Source of the DNA: Hyalella azteca
Lineage: Eukaryota > Arthropoda > Malacostraca > Amphipoda > Hyalellidae
Direction of reading: 5' to 3'
NCBI RefSeq assembly: GCF_000764305.2
Contig: NW_025939609.1
Location: 102,740 to 166,739, forward strand
Length of the DNA: 64,000 nucleotides
Part shown: positions 1 to 15,300 of the stretch, one piece after another
Layout: every line of letters starts with the position of its first letter
How positions within the stretch are numbered: the stretch's first letter is position 1
Position numbers and translations under genes: made by a program
The notes under the pieces: model-generated
The model's input: only the letters and a program-made list of their open reading frames with translations
Databases searched by the model: none
Told to the model about the DNA's origin: nothing

Positions 1-205
1 ATATTATGGAGAAGTTTAACATATTTTCGGTTGGGGAAGTGAATATTATGGCGAATTTTGATGCATCTGCGGCGAATGAAGCCAATATCATAGTGAGTAA
101 GGACACATCTACAGCGAAGCGAAGGTTTTTTTTGTGAAATAGTGATCGAGTTAAGACGCAACTAAAGCGATGCAAAAATTTTTTTGCGAATTCTCTGAAA
201 CTTAC

Positions 206-349
206 CAGTTTTTTGCGAGGATTCCGACACTGCAGGAAGCTGCCCCTGTGTTGGGGAAATGGGTGGGGAGCGCAGTTGGGCTCGGTAGCCTCTGGGGAGC
301 ATAGGACCCTTCTCATCCCCTTCAGTCATGATCATGTGTCCCCCAGCCG
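206..349 (-). CDS. Probable CUB gene exon 14
   Basis: (A)AGGHMIMTEGDEKGPMLPRG, QLRSPPISPTQGQ and SESSQKT(G). Acceptor CACCCAG, strong donor GTAAGT, phase 1 to phase 1, matching exon 13. Cysteine-free and proline-rich like exon 6, and it shares PRGY with exon 7. Less certain than the others. Confidence 0.5.
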
Positions 350-3300
350 CTGGGTGTATTGAGGCAGAAACATTCATATATTTTACACCTCTTGACATTA
401 TTCGTTCTAAACGTTTCTCTTAAATACATCAATTCTAGTATTCTTTAACATACAGCAGTATTTAGGCAACATAAAAGCTTTGGCAGAAATATTCACGTAT
501 TTTAAGTGACATTATTCGTTTTAAATGTTTCTTTTAAATACATCAGTTCTAGTATTCTTCAACATACAGCAGTATTCAGACAACATAAAAGCTCTCTTAT
601 TTTATATTACAACTCATTGTTGTTGAATTTTATATACAAAAAATACATTTGTTATAGTAATTCGCCCGCTAGTAAAATTACTACTATAAAACAAGCCCGT
701 TAGTAAAATTACTATTATAGTAAATTTGTTATAGTAATTTGTTATAGTAGTAATTTTGTTACAAATGTTACAAAATATAACTTCTATAGCTATTACAATA
801 CTTTTTCGTTAGTTAAATCAAAGCCGCATGTTATTGTGAACCATGTTTTTTATGTCTACATGACTTGTTTATTAGTTAGATCAAAGCCGCATGTTATTGT
901 GAACCATGTTTTTTATGTCTACATGACTTGTTTATTAGTTAGATCAACGCCGTATGTTATTGTGAACCATGTTTTTTATGTCTACATGACTTGTTTATTA
1001 GTTAGATCAACGCCGTATGTTATTGTGAACCATGTTTCCTATGACCAACCATCAAACAGCCACGGAGTGTCTGGAGCAGCAGGAGTGTAGCCGCAGGGGG
1101 TCAGGGTGAAATTGCAGCTCCCTTCTCTAACTGCAACGAAAATGTAATGATACAAACTTCGATTATAATGGAACGAGGTCAAAAACGAATTTATTGATAA
1201 TAAAGTTAACTGAAAATTTTGCTAACTTCCATATTAAGGAAATAAATTTCATTGCCGCCTAATACTATAATAAATTATTTCTTTAATTATAATAACTATT
1301 TCATATATAATTAATCATTTTGTTCGCAAAATGTACACTGAAATTCGGTATAGGTATTCAAAATAAATTGCAGATAATTAATGCCAAAATATAAACAATA
1401 TTATTGATGAATTATTCTGCCAACAAATAACAGCAGAGTTAATCTGCCCAACAAATTTAAAGTGACCGCTAATCAGTTTTCAGCGTCAATTTTTCTGATT
1501 AAAAAGATTAAAAATTGTGAACTTTTTTTAATGATTAAATTGAATTAATTAAATTGCAAAAATTTCAAAATTTATCAAAATTAAATAAAAAATTACATTC
1601 AAATTTTTATTTCAAATTAAAACTATGGCTGAATGATTGAAAAATTCTCTCTTCGCAAATATAATCGAAATTAAATAAAAATATAAATTTAAAATTTTTA
1701 TTTAATACACTTTTAAGTGTTGTTGAATGATTAACAAATTCTCTTTTCTCTCACAAACGACGTATTGGAGCTCAAAGCCACCCTCGTTGTCAGTCTCGTC
1801 AGACGAGAAGACGACTGACACTTCAGACGACGCCTGTAGCTCCAGCAGGCGACTGACAGGCCGCTGGTCAGCTGACAGTTGGTAGACAATTTCACCTGCT
1901 GACATTACCTGATAGAAAAATTAATACAAGAATATTGTGATGGTAATTAGAGTGAAACTTTTCAACCTTAGGTTTTAATCCAAACCTAGCCAAACCTAGA
2001 CTATGGATTAAAGACCAAGCCAAACCTAGACTATGCGTGGTGTTGACAGAGGTGGTGCGGGGTGGACAGAAAAAGGAAAGGGGAAATGGAGAGAAAATTA
2101 GGAGATGAAAAAGGTGCATCTGGTAGGAGATGAAAAAGGTGCATCTGGTAGGAGATGAAAAAAAGCAAAAAAGTGGGAGATGAAAAAGGTTTGCTTAGGT
2201 TTGAGGAAGGGGGAGGGACCAGTCAGGGACATGGATGGTGTAAATGGGTGGGTGATGGAAGGGTGGTAGTTCTACATTTACATTATTTACAAGTTTTCGT
2301 GCCGTTAAAGGAAATATAGATGATGTGTACGCTCTATTTCCTCGCGTCTAGCTTTCATTTCCTTTTTGTGTGACATTATTATATTTTTTTACTTTTTTCC
2401 CAGAAGGTGTTATGATGACGATGAGAATGATAATGCTGGTGACAATGAAGCGGTCCCATATTTCCTAGTGGCACCGCCACCACCACGAGCGCAACGCGTT
2501 TTCGTATCCAGTTTACCGCCAGTTGCTCTTCTTTCGAATTGAAATAGATTTTTACGATGGCAAAATTTGACATTGAATGCGACGATAATTATTTCGATTG
2601 TCAACTTTTGGGGAGCTTGAAGATATAAGTGAAATATAGGAAATAATTCGTCTAAATCAGTTTTGCATCCTTGACGACTGACTGATTATTATATTGAGAT
2701 CTTTTGGAGTCAGATCAAGCAGAAAAGTTCACCATGTTGCGAGCAACAGGATTGTGAACTGAGGTCGAGTAGATCCTGCAGAACAATTCAAAATTCAACA
2801 CCTACAAGGACCCCTGCTTCCCACTCACATCGCCCAAACCAACACTACCTCGCCAGATTCTCAAAAAGGATAGAGCCTCCGACAACATAATACTAATTAA
2901 TATTACAACCCGGACCAATCACCTCGACAGATCACATTCTAATCATCGGCACCATCTCCGCCAATCCAATACAGATCCCAATTCTAACACGTAAATCATT
3001 CTTCAGAGTTAACTAGACACAATACAAGGAGCTACTCTCGCACCTTCCAGTACCCTCCATGCCTGACCATAGTTAGAACTCGAGGTTAGAACTCAGTTAG
3101 AACTCGAGGAAATACACTGCTACCTCGGCAACTGGACGAAACTAATTTAAGACGCGACAGACAGAGCCATCCCCAGCATCACAAACCGCATCATCCCCGG
3201 TATGAAACCAACACACGAAACTCTTCTAATCCAGACACAGTACCAAGCTACTTTGTGGCACATATCAACTCATGGCCCTTCGATAGCTCTCACTGGCCAA

Positions 3301-6300
3301 CTCAAAGCACTGCGTACACAACTACAAACCGCTTAACAACGCCTCCAAACAACAGCATGGCAGAAAATCATCACACCACTGGAGCTCCAGCTAGATCCTA
3401 GATGCTAGAATTGGGCCCAACACCACCACCCATCTCCCCATCTACAATTAGTCACAGATAAAATAACCATCGTCCCCCACACAGGGTCATCTTCAGCTTG
3501 GCACTCGTCCTGAACGTCTAGACTCTGTAGGCTGCGGTACATCAATAACAACAGTAACAACCACGTCAACAGCAAAACAACAACAGCAACATCAAGAGCA
3601 AAAATAACGGCAGCAACAACTTCAATAGTATAAGCAACATCAATAAAAACAGTAACAACCACGTCCGAACAACTACACGCATACTCAAACCAACTTCAAG
3701 AAGACACATGCTGCGCTCGACCAGCAGTTTTGATGGTCGAATCCGGGTGCGACAGTCCCGAAACGAGTACTGACTGACTTAACAGAACCGAGAGCGACGC
3801 ACAATGTGACAAGAGCGCGCTTGACCAATTCTAGTTACCCATAAACACCCACTGTATCCTGAGCGTGTCGCCACTCATTATCACAATAGAAATCATTATC
3901 ATCAACAAAGCAAGTGAAAACCAAAGAACCATAAGGTAATGACAAGAACACGATAGCAAAAATCACAACATAGTGCACACCTATTACTTCACTCTTTATC
4001 GTAATTCGACCTCGATTGCAGCAGCAGTAAATATGGAACCACAATCTAGTCCTCAATCCTTGGCACAACTAACCAAAGCCCTGACGGATTTCTATCCCCC
4101 CAAACCCCAACCAAACCCCTAAAACCGAAAATAAACCCAAATATACGCAATGCGCCTTTTCATCTCCAAGGATTTTTATAATGAAGATTTTTTATAAGCC
4201 GAGTAAAATCTCCAGCACACAGGGAGTAGGTAACGTATGATTATTTAGCAATATTACACAATAATCAGGAACAAATGTAGAATAAGTGGATGTAAATTGA
4301 GAATGCTGGATGCGCATCCACTTCTCAGTGAGAAGTGGATGCGATATTCTTTGTATGGAGATATAGATTGATTAGTTTATGATGACGAATATTAATTAAT
4401 TTATTGATTCCCTAACTAGGTAACTTAGCACAAATAACTTCCATTTAAAATTTCCAGCCTCAATGCATTTGCTTCTCTTAGGCTTGCTTGCAAAAATGTA
4501 TTATGACGGGATTTGCCAGTTGCTCGTCATTCTTAGTTCACATTCAATTTACATGCTACATTTTTGATCGAATCTTGCGACATGGACCATAAATCCGTTT
4601 TTAACCTCTGTGTTTATTGTTTAAAGACTAACATTGCGTAAAGCAGGAGAATTTTAGAAATTAAAGTTACAGATGGACTAAACGGAACTTAACTCGGTAC
4701 AAAGCAATTTTGACTCCGTATCAAGTCACCGAAGCAAGTATCACACCGTATCAAGTCACCGGAGCAAGTATCACACCGTATCAAGTCACCGGAGCAAGTA
4801 TCACACCGTATCAAGTCACTGGAGCAAGTATCACACCGTATCAAGTCATCGAAGCAAGTATCACACCGTATCAAGTCACCGAAGCAAGTATCACACCGTA
4901 TCAAGTCACCGGAGCAAGTATCACACCGTATCAAGTCACCGGAGCAAGTATCACACCGTATCAAGTCACCGGAGCAAGTATCACACCGTATCAAGTCACC
5001 GGAGCAAGTATCACACCGTATCAAGTCACCGGAGCAAGTATCACACCGTATCAAGTCACCGGAGCAAGTATCACACCGTATCAAGTCACCGGAGCAAGTA
5101 TCACACCGTATCAAGTCATCGAAGCAAGTATCACACCGTATCAAGTCACCGAAGCAAGTATCACACCGTATCAAGTCACCGGAGCAAGTATCACACCGTA
5201 TCAAGTCACCGGACCTGAAGTACATCACCGTATTAAGTCACCGTACCTGCAGTACATCACCGTATCAAGTCACCGTACCTGCAGTACATCACCGTATCAA
5301 GTCACCGTACCTGCAGTACATCACCGTATCAAGTCACCGTACCTGCAGTACATCACCGTATCAAGTCACCGTACCTGTAGTACATCACCGCGGTCGAGGC
5401 TGTACTGACGTATGAGCAGGTGCACTGCATGCTGGTACGGCTGGTGCAGAGACCAGGTACAGTGTACCGACGCTCCATACGCCAGTGGCAGGTACGGAGA
5501 CTGGATCACTCCATGCGGCGTACGGAGTTCGTGCGTGCAGTCTGGATTGGGGGGAAAAGGAATAAGACTGGATGTAGTTTGTCAAATGAATTGGGGGATG
5601 GAGGTTTATTTGTGAGAACGAAGATTTCCAGTGGAATGTACTAGACATTTTGAATCTTAGGAACAAATTGAGTTGAGTCTTTAGTCTCAGTTGTCTTTAG
5701 TCTCAGTTGAGTCTCTAGTCTCAGTTGTCTCAGGTCTCAGTTGAGTTTTTAGTCCCAGTTGAGTCTTTAGTCTCAGTTGAGTATTTAGTCTCAGTTGAGT
5801 CTTTAGTCTCAGTTGAGTCTTTAGTCTCAGTTGAGTCTTGTCAGTGTTGTGGGACGTTAGTTTGCTGTATTGCTAGCTTAGCGATGTCGACGTAAGTTTT
5901 ATTGGTCTTGTCTTTGATTGTATCGGTCTGCATTTGTTATTTGTGTTGAATTTTCTGTTTGCCGTATGGACAGTTTGCTGAAGGTATATGGTGGTTGTGG
6001 TTGCAATTGAGACATTTTTGTATGTTTTTGTGCATTGGGTGTATGTTTGATTCTTGGCAGTGCATTCGGAGCATGATGGAGTAGTTGAGGTGCATTGGTG
6101 GGTTGATTGAACTTCAAATTTGTAACATTTATAACAGATGAAAAGGTGTGTGATGTTCTTGTTCACATTGTGATGGCATGATTTTGGTGTTGTACGTGTA
6201 GAATTCATCGGTTAGTATCCGTTGTGCTATCGTGGTGTCTGTGGTTATTATTTTGATGACGCGTGTATAGTGTTTTATTTTAAAGACGTCTTGAATGTGC

Positions 6301-9300
6301 AACCAGTTCTATAGAGTTGATATCTCGTGTTTTATTTCAGCTAGGCTGTGGCAACCTCTTTGTTCAGTTGTCTAACGAAGATTGTCCTTTATGCACGTAG
6401 ATCGTGTGGTATGATTGGCGTCAGATTAATTTTGTTGAAGTGTTCGATCGATTTTTTTGAGGTCAGTTTATCAACTACTGATGCGTTGTCGGTCACTGCG
6501 TCAAAGCCTGAAGCGGTGTCGCGGTTAGTCGGATGAGTGGAGCGTCTAGGGATTTACATTTAGTTTGGAAAATTTTGGGTCGGTCGGCTGCAAGTCTCGG
6601 GTCGATTTTCTAAGTTAAATTCTGTAGGTCTGGGGTCTCGAGCGTTCATGAGGGTTTGATGGTTGATGTGATGACTTCGATGAAGACGAGAGGGCGTGAG
6701 GGGGGACGTGATGATAAGGATGAAAGTCGGAGTCGTGGTGGTTGGTTGAGGGACGTGGAGGCCTTAGCCTCCTGGGACAAGCCCGTCGGGTTCGTGGTGT
6801 GAGGGGAGGGGCATGGGGAGAGAGGAAAAGGAGGAAGCTAAAACACAGGTATATGATAGGATTGCAGTCGTATATGCAAAAGAAGGGAAGAGACAGAAGC
6901 AAAAAGTTCAGTCACTAGTTCCCATAGTGCTAGATGGCTAGATGACACTCACGGCTAGATGGCTGCAGGCAAATTCAAATACGATGGGTTGGAGGCTGCT
7001 TAATTTGTTCGAGGCTTAGAGAGAGCGCCAGAAATCAGAACCACACTAGTTCACACGGGGGGCCAAAATGCATTCAGAATTATAAGCTAGAAAACGGCGT
7101 AAAAATTGGTAAAAAGTGTATGGAGAATATGTAAATCATCCTAAATGGTCTTTTATTAAAGTGCGTCTGTATCGAGGAGAGGTGGTTGAGCGGTTAAGAT
7201 CACCAATGAGGGTTTGGGTATCAGACCCGCAGCCAACTATGAAATCGGCGAAGTGGCCGGGCAGTGAAGCACAGCAATATTTCAGCAGCAAGTTGCGTGT
7301 TCGAGAGCTGAAGCATGCTATAAAAATTCTGTGTTGTTTAGGATCGACTACAAGTTTGTAAGAGTATTCTTGTGTGTGTCGTCCTCAGTGAGGGGCCATA
7401 CTTTCAAAACTCGCAAGGTGAACGTAAGTACTTACGCTCTATTTTCTTGTCTATGATTGGTGGATATTGCTGGAAAGGCCGTCAATGATTGGCTGATGAA
7501 CTTACTATCTCATAACTTTTTTTGAAGGTACTGTATATGATCAGGACCCCAATGAAACAGAGACGGTGAAGAAAAATTTCCTATTAGTGACGCGTGTGAT
7601 TGTAGAGGCAAAAGCATGCTCAGAAAGATTTCTGGGTCATATTGTTCAAAAAATGACTCACTTTCCTATCCACAACACGAGCAAAAAGTGGACAGAGAGC
7701 CAAAACCCCCAATCTGTCGGGGCAAAGCTTGCCAGGATAACACCACACTACGGTAGAAAGTGCATCGCTATTTGGACAACGTCTAGCTAATTTTTCTGGA
7801 TGAATACTGACCCTGGAGAAGCCACTGATACTGGAGCATGAAGCCTGTGTGCTGGCTGGAGTGAGAGGAAGCGAACTCCAACTCCACGTCGCCGGTCACT
7901 GAAATGAAACTTTGCGGTCCAGTCTCCAGTGCTCCACTGAGCTCGAACAGCGTGCTCCAGTCAGACTCCACAGCCTGTGCGTCATTTATACTTTTATTAC
8001 AAAAGCTTTTCATGTCTCGCCCATCTCCATAGCCTGAATCATATAAATATATTCATATCAACAGGTTTTTCTGTTGTAAAATATAGAACTTAAAAATTAT
8101 TTCAGTAACTTTGAAATGAGGTTCGTGCTCAAGTTGTATTTTTTATATGATTAAAAATTTGGCTCCTAGGATGACATGCAATAAAATATTTTCATTTTCG
8201 CCATATTTTCTTTTATAAATCATCATTATTCCAGTGGAATCTTATTTTCATGGATAGACTCACAAGAATCAAAGTGTCGTAAAGTGTCCCTGCTCACCTT
8301 GAAGACATCATTATCGTAAGTATTCAAGTATCGTAAAGTGTTTTCAAGTGTCGTAAAGTGTTTTCAAGTGTCGTAAAGTGTTTCTGCTCACCTTGAGGAC
8401 ATCAGCGTCGTAAGTATTCATGTGTCGTAAAGTATTTTCAAGTGTCGTAAAGTGTTTTCAAGTGTCTTAAAGTGTTTTCAAGTGTCGTAAAGTGTTTTCA
8501 AGTATCGTAAAGTGTTTTCAAGTGTCGTAAAGTGTTCCGTCTCACCTTGAGTACATCAGCATCGTAAGTTTTCAAGTGTCGTAACGTGTTTTCAAGTGTC
8601 GTAAAGTGTTCCGCTCACCTTGAGGACATCAGAGTCGTAAGTATCCAGCACAAAGACCGTAACGTTGATCACATATCCATGAGGAGCATATATCCTCCAT
8701 CTGCAGTGGTCAGGTCCATAAGGAATATGTCCCTCTGTTCTCCATGTTCCATCCACCAGGTTGTAGCTTGGGTAACCAAGCAGTCCAGCTGGGTCAACCA
8801 GCTCCTGGATGGCTGGGTTGCAAGCTGGTTGTGGAGGTTAAAGTTCACATTAATAGAGAAAAATTTTAACTCGGTACTCACTGCAGTGAGTGACAGAGAG
8901 CGCATTTTCTCGTCGATAAAAACGTGAAGTCACGGACGGACGGTCAAAAGGACAGACGGACACACGGACATGGCGAGCACAATAGCGCCTTTTCCATAAA
9001 TGAGAAAATGCGCTAAAATGATGCAAAATTAAGGCATTTGTGCCAAAATGGAATTCATATTAAACGCTAAAGAAAACAAAAGGATGACAAGTTTGGGAAA
9101 ATATGAGGCACAGAAATAAGTCAGTCATAACACAATCGCTGGACTAAACAAGGAATCTGTGAGTAAATTTTTGGTAAGCTTTGCAAGTGTTAGAATGAGA
9201 TCTTCATAAACCGACGTTCACATAATGGCCACACGCAAGCCAAATGTCTTCGGTCAAGAATAGAATAGAGCAGATGTGTCGGCACTGAAGAAATAGGCCC

Positions 9301-12300
9301 ATGGCCTGTTGCCGATTCTTGAACTTTTCGTGACTTGATTCACAAGGGATCCGGCCTTTGGAACCCGATCTTTCCATAGCTGACGATTGATTGAGATAGC
9401 TGCTGGACTTATTGCCTGCTCCGTAATTTGCTAGGCATTTTAAGACTGAACATATGCTCCTGCATAGCTTCGTCTAGTCTGTTTTTGAAGATGTTCATAC
9501 TCGGAGCGTCAACGATGCTATCAGGTAGGCTGTTCCACATGTCGGTGACTCGAAGCGAGAAGAAATGTTGTCGCATGGATGTGTTCCAACGCTGTTTTTT
9601 TAGTTTATAGCCGTGGCCCCTGGTGTTGGTTCTTGTTTCAAATTCTAGTAATCCTTCTGGGACCTTGTATAAGTCATGAGTATACTTGTATACTTCAATG
9701 AGGTCCCCACGCAGACGTCGATAACTGAGGCTTGGAAGCTTCATAATCTTTAATCTTTCCTCATAGGACTTGCCTTTCAAGCCCGGAACTATTCTTGTTG
9801 CGCGTCTTATGTCTTATATAGTTCACGTGTATGGCTAGCGTATCTCTTACGCAAGTCCTGCTCTGTGCGCCCGAACCATCCTCACCTCCGAAACCAGAAG
9901 TTTCATAAGGCACGTCACGCGTGCGTCTTGTTAGTCCAATTAAAGGGACATAAGTGTGGTCTATTCTCTCACAGCAGTCTTGTGAGGAGGCTTCTTAGGG
10001 CCTCTTGTGAGGAGGCCTCGTGGGGCCTGTCGTAATGAGTAATGAGGCCTCGTTGGCCGTCTTGTAAGGAGGCCCCAGAATTGCACCTCAATTGCCACAG
10101 AGAAGAGCATTAGGATGCAGCTTGAGCCTCCGCCAGACAAGCGCTAAGATTGCGCAGCTTAATTCGTGCGGCGGTGGCCATTGAGGTGTCAGAGGGACGA
10201 CAAATGAGCCGCGGCTTAAGATTTACTGAATTACTCACTGGCTCTGGACTTACTGGCTCGAGAGACTCCATGCATGCACTGAACCAAGGACCGTCAGATT
10301 TACTGATTTACTCACTGGCTCTGGACTTACTAGCTCGAGAGACTCCATGTACTGAACCAGGGACCGTCAGACTTACTGATTTACTCACTGGCTCTGGACT
10401 TACTGGCTCAAGAGACTCCAAATACTGAACCAGGGACTGTCAGACTTGCTGATTTACTGAGTGCAGGGAGCGATTGGTCTTAAAATTGTACGGCTGGTAG
10501 CGTGCAGTGGGCAGCGACGAGCACGCATTTATTTTTGCAAGCTGTGGTCTGCGATTACCTTTCCATTGGGTTTACGTTTTGCAATAAATGTTGGCGTCAA
10601 ATTTAGTAGGGTCGTTCTTTCTGACGATATATGCTGTGGTGACGTAATATTTTCTCCAATATATAATTATTTCATCAGAAGTTTTGCCATATTTCGTACT
10701 GTTAATGCCCCGTACCTCTGTTGACGTAAGTGACGTTGATAAGGAAGCCTGCCCCTCCCCTGGACCCATCCTCCACCCCTCGCGAGGTGAACCCCAGCAT
10801 GAGGGGATGCGCCGACTGGATGAGGGGCCACGGGAACCCCTCGCTGCCCCCGTGCTGGATCAGGCGCTGGGCCCCCGACTGGTCGAAGCGTGTCACCTGG
10901 CGAGGGGGGAGGGAAAGGGGTGTAATTAGGATGGTGAATTAAGGGGGAAATGGTGAGGGAAATAAGGGGGAAATGAGGAGTTATAGAGATAAGGGGGAGA
11001 TGATGAATTGTAGATAAGGGGGAAATGGGGAATTGTAGATAAGGGGGAAATGGGGAATTGTAGATAAGGGAGAGATGGCGAATTTTAGATAAGGAGGAGA
11101 TGTGTGTTATAGATAAGGGGGAAATGGAGAATTGTACATAAGGGGGAGATGGTAAATTGTAGATAAGGGGCAAATGGTGAATTATAGATAAGGGGGAGAT
11201 GGTAAATTGTAGATAAGGGGGAGATGGTGAATTATAGATAAGGGGGAAATGGTGAATTATAGATAAGGGCAAATGGTGAATTAGAAATGAGGGAAAATGA
11301 TGGTGAGTTAGAGATAATGGGAAATGTTGAATTATAGATAAGGGGCAAATGGTGGATTAGAAATGAGGAGGAAATGGTGAGTTAGAGATAAGGGGAAAAT
11401 AATGGATAAGAGAAAATGTGGTAATTATAAAGAAAAGTTAGGTTTAAAAGGGAAAGATTTCAATGAAAGATGGGTTTCGAAAGGAAAATATTAAAATAAT
11501 TTGGAAGGAGAAACAAAGTTGAATTCAAATTAGGTAAAATATGGAATACAGAGGTAGAATAGAGAGAAAAGTTCATGTGATTCAAATTTGAAGATAACAG
11601 TTAGTTAATTGATACGCAGTAGATTGTGAATAATACATTTGAGGGAGAGGAGGGATATTAAAAATGAGAGATGGCAAGAGGCGCATTAAAATATTCTAGC
11701 GATTGACAAGGTAATAATGGTAGGTATACAAGGAGGGTGAGTGGACGATGGGAAAATTGAAATAGAAATGGATTTTTAAAATAGCAAGAGAAGAAGTTGA
11801 CGGGTAAAATTAGGACAATACGAGGATGAAGTTATTAGATGAATGGAAGTTGATTAATTCGAATCTCTATAAAATGGGTGGTTGTAGTGTTCAAATAATG
11901 GACAATTTGTCAACCTCCACTTGTGAAAACGGAGGTCAAAACTTGATATAAGGCAGAAAGGCAAGATGAAGTGTTATAAATGAGAACTACCGTAGAGTTA
12001 AGAGAGATGGTATAATGTGGTATACCTTACGTACCACATTCTACTAACAGTCATCTCGTGGTGCCTTCAAGTACCACGTTCTAATTAGAGGTCTTAAGTG
12101 GTATTATCAAGCACCTAATTTAGCTTACAGTCACAATGTGGTACCATCAAATACTATATCCCACTTAGAGTATTTGTTGTGCCCCAATTAGCACATTGCA
12201 CTCACAGTCAGCTGGTCCATGGGGTCGGTGCTGAAGGCCACGACGTGCAGCTGTACTATGTACCTCGGCTGTACCACGACGTACCAGGTACAGTTCATCT

Positions 12301-15300
12301 GGGGCTGGTAAGATGCCAGTTCCATCCAGTAGCCTCGGGGAACTGCAGCGGAAAAGAAGAATACGAGCCTCAAAACTTTCTCCGAGTACATGTAGCAGTC
12401 TAATTACATGTAGCTTCCCAAGTACACGTTGCGGGCTAAGTACCTACATGTAGCTTAACAAGTACATGTAGCGGTCTAATTATCTGGGCAGGGTGGCCCA
12501 GGTGTTAAAGTTCAGAGTACCAAGATTGGCGCAGAGAGGCGCGGGTTCGATCCCAGCTCTGTGCGCCAGTTTCTGGTCATAATCGGCAAGGAGGCCGGGC
12601 GGTTGAGCACAGCAAAATTGTAGCAGTGAGTTACGAGTTCGAGACCGCAACATGCTGTGAATGTTCTGCGATGTTAAGAATCGGCGACAGGCCTATGGCC
12701 TACTAAACGCTGAAACCGCTATTATTTATTTTATTATATATTATAATTACATGTAGCTTCCCAAGTACACGTTGCGGTCTAAGTACACGTTGCGGTCTAA
12801 ATATATGAAGCTTCCAAGTACACGTAACGGAAGAAATACGAGTAGCTGCTAAAGTACACGGAGCTGCTTTTCTTATTCAGTGTGAGAAGATAATTAAAAT
12901 CCGTCACAGTGTCTCCATCAGGATGGCGCACTATTGTAGACTTAACATCATCAAAAACAAAGCTAAGCTTAAAATGGCAGTATTTATCTATTTTATTTGA
13001 TAATTTAAATAATTTATGCTGAATTTTTAATAATTAATTTAAATGGCCCTCAAAAACAGCTTCGTGCGAGCCTCATACTCTAAGGATTCGTGAGCTATTT
13101 TGATCGCACCCACTAGGCATCTGACGTTTGACGTTGAAATAACGTTTATTAAACGATGTTTCAACGAAATAAACTCGTGAGCAACATTGTTTCTAGTTCA
13201 TTTGCCGGGAAAGAAAGTAGTTTGAGGAGTGGAAATCAACTTTGTACTAAATTTCATTAATGATAGGATGATATGGGTGATTGTCTCAAATAGCAATTTT
13301 AAATTGATTTAACGCATTGTGACATATGCCATTTCTAGTCATATACAAAATTTTCAAAATAAAATTTAATAGTTAATTTCCTAGCAAAAAAAAAACAGTT
13401 CTAGCCAAATGCAAACTTTTAAAAATAAAAATTTAATAGTTGATTTCATGAAAAAAGTTTTTATTTTTCTTAAAGAATGAAATCGAAATCTCACCTCCTC
13501 CGGACATCAGGGGTAGCGCCCCCATGGAGGTGACCGCCATGTTTGGGAGAGGGGGAGGGGGTTCTTCAGGGGTTAGGGGGCCAGGCAGGATCTGGGATGG
13601 AAATAAGGCAGACTATAAAATATTTTTATAGATATTGTGAGTAGAACAATTGTGAGTAGAACTACTGTCAGTAGAACTATTGTGAGTAGAACTATTGTGA
13701 GTAGAACTATTGTGAGTAGAACTATTGTGAGTAAAACTATTGTGAGTAGAACTATCGTGAGTAGAACTGTTGTGATGGATGTGAGTAGAACTATATAACC
13801 TATTGTGAGTAGAACTGTTGTGAGTAAAACTATTGTGATGGATGTGAGTAGAACTATATAACCTATTGTGAGTAGAACTATGGTATCATAAAAACCTAGT
13901 CCCGCAAACCGTGTAACATGGTTGCGAAAAATATGAGAATTTAAGAGTTCTCGCTAAAAATGCAGAAATTCAGAGCGCCATGAAGTGCATAGTTCCGTCG
14001 ATACAATAAACTAATGCAAATCTTGGTTGCGTTCAAAAGTTTGTCGCGGTTGCTTAGAACTTGAAGACGGCAAAGTTTGATGTTTATGTATTTATGATTC
14101 CATGAAGCCAAAAACTCGCACATAATTATTTTACAAATTAATGTACAACCTCAAAAAATGACTTTATTGTTAGATAAATTACACTTAATACATTATTAAT
14201 AAGGTATAAATTATTGAGGAAGGCTTATTATTATTATTATTAGGTAGCGCAGCAATCCTATTACAATTTTTATTGTTTATTATTATTATTATTATTATTG
14301 GTTAGCGCAGCAGCCCTATTACTATTTTTACGGCTTATTAATATTATTAGATGGCGCATCAGTCCTATTATTATTATAAGACTTATTGTCGTTATTAGTT
14401 AGCACACTATTCCTATTATTATTATAAGGCTTATTATTAGTGCGAGATAAAATATGAGAATAGCATGGACGGACCCCCTGCAAGTTAATATAATAATAAT
14501 AATAGTAAGTAATAATAATAGAATGATAATGGTAAGTTGACCTTACTATTATCACTTATTACTATTATTACTATTATTATTACTTAATAGTAAGTAATAA
14601 TAATAGTAATGGACCCCCATGGACGGACCCCCTGCAAGTTCCAGGGCGGCAGCGCGATGAGCTGTTCCTCCACCACGTGCGCCCCTGGCGGCACACACGC
14701 TGCCCGGACACATGATAGGGGTTAGCGTGAGTGTTGTAGCACCACTACTACCATCACCATCACCACTCTTGAACATCACCACCATCATCACCACTCTTAA
14801 ACATCACCACCACCATCACCACTCTTAAACATCACCACCACCACTCTTAAACATCACCACCATCATCACCACTCTTGAACATCACCACCATCATCACCAC
14901 TCTTGAACATCACCACCATCATCACCACTCTTGAACATCACCACCACCATCACCCTGTCTCTTATACACATCTAGATGTGTATAAGAGAACATCACCACC
15001 ATCATCACCACTCTTGAACATCACCACTCTTAAACACCACCACCACCATCACCACTCTTGAACATCACCACCATCATCACAACTCTTAAACATCACCACC
15101 ATCATCACCACCCTTGAACATCACCACCACCATCACCACTCTTAAACATCACCACTTCTAACCACTAGCACTGCTACCCCTCACCACCACTGCTACGCTC
15201 AACACCACCACCACCCTTCACCACCACCACCACCCTTCAACACCTCTGCTGCCCTCACCACCACTGCTACCCCTCACCACCACCCCTCACCACCACCCTC

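Noticed and set aside
4689..5408. Frames on both strands repeating DLIRCDTC or ITPYQVTG
   Set aside because: Open in opposite directions because the 30-bp unit lacks stops; the real signal is intron minisatellite.
12486..12720. Functional tRNA gene
   Set aside because: Perfect B box but a long non-tRNA body and a LINE-like tail; SINE.
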